Assembly: GCA_004193285.1 (NCBI GenBank)
Contig: SECP01000019.1
Coordinates: forward strand, 62,001 to 126,000
Origin: Myxococcales bacterium
GTDB taxonomy: Bacteria > Myxococcota_A > Polyangia > Polyangiales > Polyangiaceae
Direction of reading: 5' to 3'
Length of the DNA: 64,000 nt
Shown: piece after piece, positions 15,342 to 22,422 of the stretch
How positions within the stretch are numbered: position 1 is the stretch's first letter
How the letters are laid out: every line of letters begins with the position of its first letter
Made by a program: the position numbers and the translations under genes
Notes under the pieces: model-generated
Told to the model about the DNA's origin: nothing
What the model saw: only the letters and a program-made list of their open reading frames with translations
Database searches by the model: none

Positions 15342-15451
15342 GCTCGGCATCGAGAAATCGCCCACGAAACCAGCCCCGCCGAAACCCGGCAGGGCGCGGC
15401 CGCGTGGCGTCGTTCTCCCGGAAATCGGCTCGAACCCGACGGAGAACGACG
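15307..15451 (+). promoter_or_regulatory. Attenuator structure sequestering the ThrRS ribosome site
   Basis: CGTCGTTCTCC (15408-15418) is perfectly complementary to GGAGAACGACG (15441-15451), which contains the GGAG ribosome site and touches the ATG at 15452. Two alternative pairings exist: CGGGTTCG in the leader (15317-15324) with CGAACCCG in the 22-nt hairpin loop (15431-15438), and ACGACG of the threonine codons with CGTCGT of the left arm. A small CCCGC/GCGGG hairpin (15307-15320) directly follows the threonine codons, and a GCCC...GGGC hairpin lies at 15373-15396. No T-run is present, so translational attenuation is more likely than termination. Confidence 0.65.
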
Positions 15452-16639
15452 ATGCTCGCACACGACGATCACAGAGAGATTGGCCGGCGCCTCGACCTGT
15501 TTCATTTTCAGGAGGAGGCGGCCGGCATGGTCTTTTGGCACCCGCGGGGCTACCGAACCCTGCGCGCCCTCGAGTCCCTCATCCGGCGCCACGCGGAGGC
15601 GGACGGCTTCGACGAAGTGCGGACGCCGCAGCTGCTCCGTCAGCCCATCTGGGCGGCGAGCGGCCATTGGCAGCACTTCAAGCAGAACATGTTCGTGCTG
15701 GAGGATGGCTCGGCGGCGATCAAGCCCGTGAGCTGTCCGGGGCATCTGGAGATTTTGCGTCGTCGCGCGCCTTCTTACCGCGACCTCCCGCTCCGCTACT
15801 CGGAGCTCGGCCTCGTTCATCGAAGCGAGCCGAGCGGCACGCTGCACGGCCTGTTCCGGCTCCGCCAGTTCACTCAGGACGACGGCCACGTCTTCTGCGA
15901 CGAGCCGCAAATGGAAGCCGAGGTCGCGCGCTTCTGCCGCTCTCTTGTCAGGCTGTACGCAGCGCTGGGCTTCGAACGAGTGGAGGTGGGGTTCGCTTCT
16001 CGTCCAGACGATCGCGCCGGATCCGACGAGGTCTGGGATCGCGCCGAGCAGCTGCTGCAGCAGGCCGCGCAGCGCGCTGGTCTGCAGCCCGCACATGTCC
16101 CCAAAGGAGGCGCGTTCTATGGACCCAAGCTGGAGTTCGCGCTGCCGGACCGCCTGGGGAGGAGCTGGCAATGCGGCACGATTCAGCTGGATCTGGTGCT
16201 GCCGGAGCGCTTCGACGTGGAGTTCGTCTCTGCGTCGGGGGCGAGGGAGCGCCCGCTGATGCTTCACCGCGCCACCCTCGGTAGCCTGGAGCGGTTCCTG
16301 GGCATCCTACTGGAGCAACACGGGGGGCGCTTGCCCGCCTGGCTCGCGCCGGACCAGGTCGTGGTGCTACCGACCGATGCGGAGGTCCACGACTACGCGC
16401 GCGAAATCGAAAGGGAGCTCAGGAGCGCGGGTCTGCGTAGCCTCGTGGACCTGCGCGAGGACAGCCTGTCACGGCGCATCGCTCTTTCGCACGAGCACGG
16501 GGTGCCGCACGTGGTCGTGGTCGGCAAGCGTGAGCGAGAGGCGCGTCGAGTGAGCCTCCGCGGGGGCGAGGGGCAGCGTGTGCTCGCAGTTCCGGAAGCG
16601 GTGCGCAGCCTGCTCGAGGCGTGCGCGCCGCCGCTCTGA
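15452..16639 (+). CDS. Threonyl-tRNA synthetase catalytic core, lacking TGS and editing domains
   Basis: The 395-residue protein matches the class II catalytic and anticodon-binding part of ThrRS. The zinc ligands are present: C95 (KPVSCPGH), H146 (FTQDDGHVFC) and H272 (LHRATLGSLERFLGILLE). Motif 2 is RYSELGLVHRSEPSG (R124) and motif 3 includes R281. The HGTP anticodon domain covers ~298-390. Bacterial ThrRS is normally ~640 residues; the N-terminal TGS and editing (SAD) domains are absent, the protein starting at DHREIGRRLDLFHFQ. GGAG seven bases before the ATG fixes the start. It is controlled by the threonine leader upstream. It may be the main enzyme or a second copy; the rest of the genome would decide. 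Confidence 0.88.
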   Translation: MLAHDDHREIGRRLDLFHFQEEAAGMVFWHPRGYRTLRALESLIRRHAEADGFDEVRTPQLLRQPIWAASGHWQHFKQNMFVLEDGSAAIKPVSCPGHLEILRRRAPSYRDLPLRYSELGLVHRSEPSGTLHGLFRLRQFTQDDGHVFCDEPQMEAEVARFCRSLVRLYAALGFERVEVGFASRPDDRAGSDEVWDRAEQLLQQAAQRAGLQPAHVPKGGAFYGPKLEFALPDRLGRSWQCGTIQLDLVLPERFDVEFVSASGARERPLMLHRATLGSLERFLGILLEQHGGRLPAWLAPDQVVVLPTDAEVHDYAREIERELRSAGLRSLVDLREDSLSRRIALSHEHGVPHVVVVGKREREARRVSLRGGEGQRVLAVPEAVRSLLEACAPPL

Positions 16640-16665
16640 AAGTCGCGATGAGCCGGCGCGCTCGA

Positions 16666-18006
16666 TCAGCTCCGCGCGTGCAGCCGCACGTGGATCGGGC
16701 GCGCCGGGGCGAGCGTGATACGGGGGTGCAGCGGCACGGTGCGCGCGCTGACGAGCGACGGCTGAAATCGCCGCAGAAGCGTGGCAAGGCACAGCACGGC
16801 CTCGAGCATGGCGAAGTGACGGCCAACGCAGGCGCGGCTGCCGGCGCCGAACGGAATGAAGGTGTTGGGCGGGCGCGTCGCCTCCGCTTCCGGCAAAAAC
16901 CGCTCCGGTCGAAAACGCTCGGGCTCGGGGAACCAGCGCGCGTCGTGGTGCATGAAGTAGATCCAAAGCCACACTTCCGCGCCCGGCTGCAGCCGGTAGC
17001 CGCCGAGGTCCACCGGCTCCGCGGCGACGCGGGGCACCGTGTAGGCCGGCGGATACACGCGCATCGTTTCGAGCACGACGCGCTCGTGCAACGGTAGCTC
17101 GTGCGGACGTACCGCGACCAAGCTCGCCGGCGCTGGGCGCAGCTCTTGGGCGAGCTCTTCGTACAGGCTGGGCTGGAGCGCGACTTGATAGAGGGCCCAG
17201 GTCAGCGCCAGCGCGGTCGTCTCGTGACCGGCGAGGAACAGCGTGACCACCTCGTCGCGCAGCTGCTGACGCGACATGGCGCCCTCTTCGTCCGTGATCG
17301 CGATGAGCTCCGCCAGTAGGGAGCCCGGCTCGCCGCCGCGATCGATGATGGGAAAGACTTCCTTGTCCACCTCCGCCAGCATGTGACGCCGTAAGAGGTT
17401 GCCGGGGGTGGGCAGCCACTCGGGAAAAAGCTTCGGCCAGAGCACCTGCTCTTGCAGCACGGCCATGGCCCGACCGAGTCGCGCGCTGCGGCCGGCGAAA
17501 TGCTGACCGAACAGCGCCCGGCACACGATGCGCAGGGTGAGCTGCATCATCGTTTGACGGAGGTCCAACACCGCGCCGTCTTGCAAGCCGCTCAGCGTGG
17601 TCTCCGTCTCCTCGACGATCAGGCTCGCGTAGCGCTGGATGGCCTCGTGCCGGAACCCGGGCTGAACGCGTCGGCGTTGCCGGCGCCAGAGCTCGCCGTC
17701 GCTGGTGAGCAGCCCGCGGCCGAGCACCTCGAGGTCTCGCGTTCGCTTGTGGAAGGAGCGGGCTTGAGTCACGAGGACGCGATGAATCAGCTCCGGGTCG
17801 CAGGTGGAGTACACGTCCACGTCCAGACCCTCGGCGAAGTAGAAGTCTCCGTAGGTCGCGAAGCGCTGCCTCACCGTGCCGAGCACGTCGCGGCGCAGAT
17901 CGTTCAAACCCTGCAGGCCCTCCCACAGGTGCCGCGCCGCGGGCGGCCCGGGCGGGAATCCAGGAAAGGAAACAGGGCCGCGCGCCGGGCTGCGCTCGCC
18001 GGTCAC
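16666..18006 (-). CDS. Cytochrome P450
   Basis: A 446-residue soluble heme monooxygenase. Visible motifs are the I-helix AGHETT (259-264), the K-helix ExxR (E313-R316 in ETMRVYPP), the PERF region (ERFRPERF) and the heme-binding FGAGSRACVG with the axial cysteine C393. The sequence style (LTSDGELWRRQRRRVQPGF, MHHDARWFPEPERF) is that of the CYP102/CYP4-like bacterial branch, often fatty-acid hydroxylases. There is no reductase domain or ferredoxin nearby. The ATG overlaps the TGA of the lipoprotein gene upstream (18003-18006), so it is the second gene of that operon. The substrate is unknown. Confidence 0.93.
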   Translation of the reverse strand: MTGERSPARGPVSFPGFPPGPPAARHLWEGLQGLNDLRRDVLGTVRQRFATYGDFYFAEGLDVDVYSTCDPELIHRVLVTQARSFHKRTRDLEVLGRGLLTSDGELWRRQRRRVQPGFRHEAIQRYASLIVEETETTLSGLQDGAVLDLRQTMMQLTLRIVCRALFGQHFAGRSARLGRAMAVLQEQVLWPKLFPEWLPTPGNLLRRHMLAEVDKEVFPIIDRGGEPGSLLAELIAITDEEGAMSRQQLRDEVVTLFLAGHETTALALTWALYQVALQPSLYEELAQELRPAPASLVAVRPHELPLHERVVLETMRVYPPAYTVPRVAAEPVDLGGYRLQPGAEVWLWIYFMHHDARWFPEPERFRPERFLPEAEATRPPNTFIPFGAGSRACVGRHFAMLEAVLCLATLLRRFQPSLVSARTVPLHPRITLAPARPIHVRLHARS

Positions 18007-19325
18007 GGGCTGTTCGTCGCTCCGAGCTCGCGGACGCGGGTCAAAACGGGCTCGTAGCTCGGCTTGGGGCCCTTTTTCGGGGTTTGTTCGGCGGCTGCGG
18101 CCAGCATCGATTGCAGTCGCGCGAGCACCGCGGCCAGCTGCCGGCGCCCGACGCTGGCGCCCTCGGCGGATTGAACGATTTGCCCGCCCAAACGGCGCCG
18201 CAGGTGGGCGAATTCTTCACGTCGGCGTGCGCGCTCGGCCGCCGAAACCGCCGGGTCGTCGACCCCGTCCGCCAGCTCCGCATAGCGCTCGGTGAGGGCG
18301 CGCTCTTCGCGCTCCTCGCGGGCGAGGCGCTCGAGCGTCGGTGAGGTGAGCAGCTGCGCGAGCTCGGTGAGGCCCTTCTGGTTGCGGAGAACGCTGGGCT
18401 GCAGCTCCGCGTTGTCGAGCCAGGCCTTCAGCTTCTGCAAGTCTGGTGGGGTGGGCACGCCGGCGCCGAGGAGTGTCTGCCGACTCTTGCGATGCTCGCG
18501 CAAGCACTCCGCGGCGTAGGGCAGCACCGGCAGCGGCGGCGCGGCTCCGGACGAGTCTCGCACGCAGCGGAGCGCGGCTCCGAACAGCGGCTGGTCGCGC
18601 TTCTGCGATGCCAGCTGCGGGGCTTGATCGGAAGCATTGGGGCTCAGGGTCACGAGCGCGAGCTCGCCCTCGCGGCCGCGAGCGTAAACGAGCAAGCTGC
18701 CGAACGCGCCCGGGACCTCCGTATCGAACAGGGCGCCCGCGATGGCTTTGCGGTCGTCCAGGGTCAGGCCGGACAGCTCCTGCAAGGAGGGCAAACGCCA
18801 ACCGAGGCCGAGCGCGAGCGGACAGGGGTCCGCGCCTTGCACGATGTCCGGCCGCCACCCCTCGTTCAACCCGAGGTCCGCCACCGCGCAGCGCGCGACA
18901 TCGTGGTAGTTGCGCTCGAGCTCGGACGGCGACGCGGTGTCGCCCTCTTCCGCGAGGAGGATAGACGGGTGGGGGTCCCGGCACGACCCGGCGAGCACGT
19001 GAAACGGCAAGCTTGCCCGAGATGCGACTTGCTCGGCGTCCCCCTGACCGTTCAGCGCGCTCGTGCACGCCGAAACCGGCGCGGACAAAACCAGGCGCAA
19101 TCTTCGCCCTGCGCCGACGACGGTCAAGCTGCCGCTCGCGTCGAACCACGCGCCTGGTTGAAGCGCGCTGAGGGGCGCGTCTACGGGCGCCGCCGGGGCT
19201 GGCGCCTCCGGGCTCAGCTGCGCGCTGCTGCTGCAGCCGAGCCCCAGGAGAACGCCCGCGCGAGCGAGCAGGGCGCCGCATTTCGCGACGCGGCCCCGCG
19301 CGCTGGGTGCGGGCGCTCGATGCAT
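18003..19325 (-). CDS. Lipoprotein with DUF1566/Lcl-like segment and charged helical C-terminus
   Basis: Using the ATG at 19325, preceded by GAGGA, the product has 440 residues and a signal peptide ending in LLGLGC (C31). The central part contains GLGWRLPSLQELSGL, the hallmark phrase of DUF1566/Lcl-type domains, with surrounding cysteines and a CVRDSSG end. The last ~150 residues are Arg/Glu/Leu-rich helices, probably coiled coil. Earlier in-frame starts would put ~33 extra residues before the signal peptide. It overlaps the P450 start by 4 nt. Why a surface lipoprotein is paired with a P450 is not clear. Confidence 0.75.
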   Translation of the reverse strand: MHRAPAPSARGRVAKCGALLARAGVLLGLGCSSSAQLSPEAPAPAAPVDAPLSALQPGAWFDASGSLTVVGAGRRLRLVLSAPVSACTSALNGQGDAEQVASRASLPFHVLAGSCRDPHPSILLAEEGDTASPSELERNYHDVARCAVADLGLNEGWRPDIVQGADPCPLALGLGWRLPSLQELSGLTLDDRKAIAGALFDTEVPGAFGSLLVYARGREGELALVTLSPNASDQAPQLASQKRDQPLFGAALRCVRDSSGAAPPLPVLPYAAECLREHRKSRQTLLGAGVPTPPDLQKLKAWLDNAELQPSVLRNQKGLTELAQLLTSPTLERLAREEREERALTERYAELADGVDDPAVSAAERARRREEFAHLRRRLGGQIVQSAEGASVGRRQLAAVLARLQSMLAAAAEQTPKKGPKPSYEPVLTRVRELGATNSP

Positions 19326-19411
19326 GACGGAGGTCCTCACGCTGCCCTTTATAGCCCAGGCCCGCGGATGGTAAAAAGAACGCCGATGAGGCTCACGCCG
19401 AGCGAGGGCAG

Positions 19412-21253
19412 GTGACGCGCGCAAGGCTGCTCGCAGGCACGCTTTTGCGACGCCTCCTGCCCATCTTTCTGGCGGCTACACCGGCGTGCGCTCGGAAGCA
19501 GGCCGCGCCGCCGAGCAGCCCCGTCAGCGCGCTGGAGGGGCAGCCCGAGTCCTTGGTCGCGCGCGTGGCGCGGCTCCGTCAACTGCCGGAGCGCCGGCCG
19601 ACACCGGTCATCTTCGACGACGACGCGACCTTCCACGCGGCCGCCGATCGCAAGGCGGAGCGCGAAGCCATTCGGCCGACGGCGGTGGACTTGCCCGCGG
19701 TGCAGCTCGGGCTCGGCTTGATCTTCGCCGCCCGCGGAGCTGCGCGCGCTTCGAGCTTCGGCAGCTTGCACCGCAGCCAGATGGTTGCGTTTTATGATGA
19801 GTTCACGCACCAGGTCCACGTGCGCGCTCGCGCTCGCGACGAAGCGGACGCGCCGTTCGTCGTCGCGCACGAGCTGGGGCACTCGCTTCAGTTTCAGCAC
19901 TTTCGAACGCCGGAGGTCGCGAACGTCATCGACGAAGACGCGCGTTTGGCGCGCCTAGCGTTGCTCGAAGGCGACGCGATGCTCACGATGGCCGCGTTCG
20001 CCGCCGACGAGAACCAGCTGCCGCTCTCGCGCGTGCTCGTGCGCGTGGCTCAGGGCGCTTCGGAGGCGAGCTTGCGGGACTATCGAACGTCCATCGAGCA
20101 GAGCCCGGAGCTGCGCAGCGCGCCGCCATTCCAGCGCGAACGCCTCATGTTTCCGTATCAAGCGGGCGCGAGCTTCGTGGCGCAAATCCACCGCGCGGGC
20201 GGGTTCTCTCTGGTCAACCGCCTTTACGACGCTCCCCCGAGCAGCACGGAGCAAATCCTCCATCCAGAAAAGTACCTCGCCGGTGAGCCCATGGTCCCGG
20301 TGCGGGCGCCCGAGGTCCCCGCTGGTTGGCAGGGGCTGCGCTCCGGTCACGTGGGCGAGCTCCTGCTCGGCGCCATGTTGGACGTCTGCAACGAGCGGCC
20401 GATCGCGCGCGAGGCCGCGATCGGTTGGGGCGGAGACGCGTTCACGGTCGCGTCACGAGGGGAGCAGGGCGGCTTGCTGCTCGTGACGGCGTGGGACACC
20501 GAAGCCGACGCTCGGCAATTCGAACGCGCGATGCGAGTCACCGCCGACTGCTGGGACCACGCTCCCGAGGCGACGCGAGCCATCTTTCGAAACCGCACCC
20601 TGGTGCGGCGCGACGGCCTCGTCGTCAGCGTCGCACGTGGCTTCGGGGCGGAGGTGGCGCGGCGCTCCCTCGCCGGCTCGGCGGGGTTGGTGTCGCAGCG
20701 GCTCCCGGCTCGCCCGCCCTTTGGCGCCGTCAGCATTCCGGCCGTAAAGCAAGCCTTCGAGGTGCCCAAGCCGTTCGTTCGCAATGGGCGACTCATCGCC
20801 CCGCGGCTCGGCCTCTCCATTCCCGTCACGCGCGCGCTCGAGCCGCGCATCGAGGAAGACGACGTCAGCTTCAGAGCCGCCGGTGCTGGGTTTGCCTCGT
20901 TGCTGTTCGCAATCTCGGATCTGGCGTACACCGAGCGCGCCGTTCGCCAATCTTTCGATACCTTCGAGCGCGCCTTGCAAAAGCCACTCGAGGAGGGGGA
21001 AAAAGTGAGCGTGTTGTTGAAGGCGGGGAGCGTGAGCACGCCGCTGGGCACCGCGGTGGAGCGCGTCTGGCAGGTGGAGGGCTCGCCCGTCCGTGGGCGG
21101 CTGCTCCTGGTGCCGATTTGCGCCGGCACGGGCATGCTCGTCATCGCCCAGGGCTACGCAGACGAAGCCACCCGCGCGCTGCTGGACGACATCGTGACGG
21201 CTACCCGGCCCCTGAGCGGCGCTTCGCCCCTTTGCGCGGAGCTGGATCCCTGA
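19412..21253 (+). CDS. Zinc metallopeptidase lipoprotein (gluzincin-like)
   Basis: A 613-residue predicted lipoprotein with lipobox ATPAC (C26), starting at a GTG. The peptidase motif is HELGH at residues 153-157, with a plausible third ligand E187 in LLEGDAML, 30 residues later, as in gluzincins. The rest (residues ~230-610) has no recognised domain and may bind the substrate or fold as a chaperone-like region. It is divergent from the lipoprotein-P450 operon with an 86-bp spacer, and is followed by ddl about 50 bp downstream. Likely role: envelope protein processing. Confidence 0.8.
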   Translation: MTRARLLAGTLLRRLLPIFLAATPACARKQAAPPSSPVSALEGQPESLVARVARLRQLPERRPTPVIFDDDATFHAAADRKAEREAIRPTAVDLPAVQLGLGLIFAARGAARASSFGSLHRSQMVAFYDEFTHQVHVRARARDEADAPFVVAHELGHSLQFQHFRTPEVANVIDEDARLARLALLEGDAMLTMAAFAADENQLPLSRVLVRVAQGASEASLRDYRTSIEQSPELRSAPPFQRERLMFPYQAGASFVAQIHRAGGFSLVNRLYDAPPSSTEQILHPEKYLAGEPMVPVRAPEVPAGWQGLRSGHVGELLLGAMLDVCNERPIAREAAIGWGGDAFTVASRGEQGGLLLVTAWDTEADARQFERAMRVTADCWDHAPEATRAIFRNRTLVRRDGLVVSVARGFGAEVARRSLAGSAGLVSQRLPARPPFGAVSIPAVKQAFEVPKPFVRNGRLIAPRLGLSIPVTRALEPRIEEDDVSFRAAGAGFASLLFAISDLAYTERAVRQSFDTFERALQKPLEEGEKVSVLLKAGSVSTPLGTAVERVWQVEGSPVRGRLLLVPICAGTGMLVIAQGYADEATRALLDDIVTATRPLSGASPLCAELDP

Positions 21254-21305
21254 TCGCGCTTTTGCTGGTAGGTCTGGCCTGCTCCGCTATGCTCGCCGGC
21301 CGACG

Positions 21306-22421
21306 ATGAGTGACAAGCAACGAGTCCTGGTGCTGTTCGGTGGCCGTTCGGCGGAGCACGAGATTTCGCTGCTCTCGGCCCGCTTCGTGGTGGACGCGCT
21401 GGATCCCGCCCGATTCGAGCCGGTGCTGGTGGGCATCGACAAGCAGGGCCGTTGGCAGCTGGAGTCCCGGGAATCCCTGCTCGCGGCCGGCAAGGACGCG
21501 CAGCACATCGCGCTCTCCTCGGGCGCGCCTTCGGTCTCCTTGCCACCTCGCCCCTCCGCCAGCGGCGCGCTGGAGCTGAGCGTGGGCTCACGCGAACCGG
21601 TTCGTGTCGACGTCGTGTTCCCCGTGCTGCACGGGCCCATGGGGGAGGACGGCACGGTGCAGGGCTTGCTGGAGCTCTCCGGCTTGCCCTACGTCGGAGC
21701 CGGCGTGCTCGGCTCGGCGGTGGGGATGGATAAGGACGTCATGAAGCGGCTTCTCCTGCAAGCAGGCCTGCCGGTCTTGCCCTACGTCACGGTCCGCCAG
21801 TCGCGCCACGCGAAGAGCCGCGCGGCCGCCCTCGTGGAGTCGAGTCGCCTGGCCTTCCCGCTCTTCGTGAAGCCAGCCAACCTCGGGTCTTCGGTAGGCG
21901 TTAGCCGTGTGCTCGACCTTTCCGAGCTCGGCGCGGCGGTGGAGCACGCCTTCGAGTTCGACGGCAAGGTCGTCATCGAGCAAGGCCTGGAGCACCCGCG
22001 CGAAATCGAGCTTGCGGTGCTCGGCGGTGAGGAGCCGACCGTCTCCGTGCCCGGTGAAATCGTCGTGGACCACCCGGACGGCTTTTATTCCTACGCCGCA
22101 AAATACCTGGACGAATCGGGCGCCGTGACTCGCATCCCCGCTGACCTCACCGCGCAAGAGGCCCGAGAGGCGCAGCAGCTGTCGCTCCGCACGTTCGAGG
22201 CTCTGGAATGCGACGGCATGGCCCGCGTGGATTTGTTCTTGGGCAAGGACCGCAAGCTTTGGGTCAACGAGATCAACACCATTCCCGGCTTCACTCAGGT
22301 GTCGATGTACCCCAAGCTCATGGAAGCGAGCGGGGTGCCGGCGCGGGAGCTGGTGACGCGTTTGGTCGAGCAAGCATTGGCGCGCGCCGCCCAGAAGAGC
22401 GCACGAAAGACGAGCACCTAA
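21306..22421 (+). CDS. ddl: D-alanine--D-alanine ligase
   Basis: ATP-grasp enzyme that makes the D-Ala-D-Ala dipeptide for peptidoglycan. The 371-residue product has the Ddl opening VLVLFGGRSAEHEISLLSA, the PVLHGPMGEDGTVQGLLELSGLPYVGAGVLGSA motif with MDKDVMKRLL, FVKPANLGSSVGVSRV, and the metal/substrate end MARVDLFLGKDRKLWVNEINTIPGFT. The length is normal. The stop is one base from the start of the GH3 gene, indicating co-transcription. Confidence 0.96.
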   Translation: MSDKQRVLVLFGGRSAEHEISLLSARFVVDALDPARFEPVLVGIDKQGRWQLESRESLLAAGKDAQHIALSSGAPSVSLPPRPSASGALELSVGSREPVRVDVVFPVLHGPMGEDGTVQGLLELSGLPYVGAGVLGSAVGMDKDVMKRLLLQAGLPVLPYVTVRQSRHAKSRAAALVESSRLAFPLFVKPANLGSSVGVSRVLDLSELGAAVEHAFEFDGKVVIEQGLEHPREIELAVLGGEEPTVSVPGEIVVDHPDGFYSYAAKYLDESGAVTRIPADLTAQEAREAQQLSLRTFEALECDGMARVDLFLGKDRKLWVNEINTIPGFTQVSMYPKLMEASGVPARELVTRLVEQALARAAQKSARKTST

Positions 22422-22422
22422 T

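Noticed and set aside
15287..15451. N-terminal extension of the ThrRS gene back to 15287
   Set aside because: The extra 55 residues are Arg-rich, resemble no ThrRS domain and lie over the leader and hairpin; ATG 15452 has a proper GGAG.
13982..16267. A 761-codon open frame on the minus strand
   Set aside because: It runs antisense to the VWA lipoprotein, the threonine leader and the ThrRS gene, all of which have clear motifs. Its translation is Arg/His/Ala-rich without domains. Long antisense frames are expected at this GC content.
16469..17926. A 485-codon frame on the minus strand alongside the P450
   Set aside because: Same strand but shifted frame from the P450, which carries all heme and oxygen-binding motifs; the shifted frame is Arg/Ala-rich.
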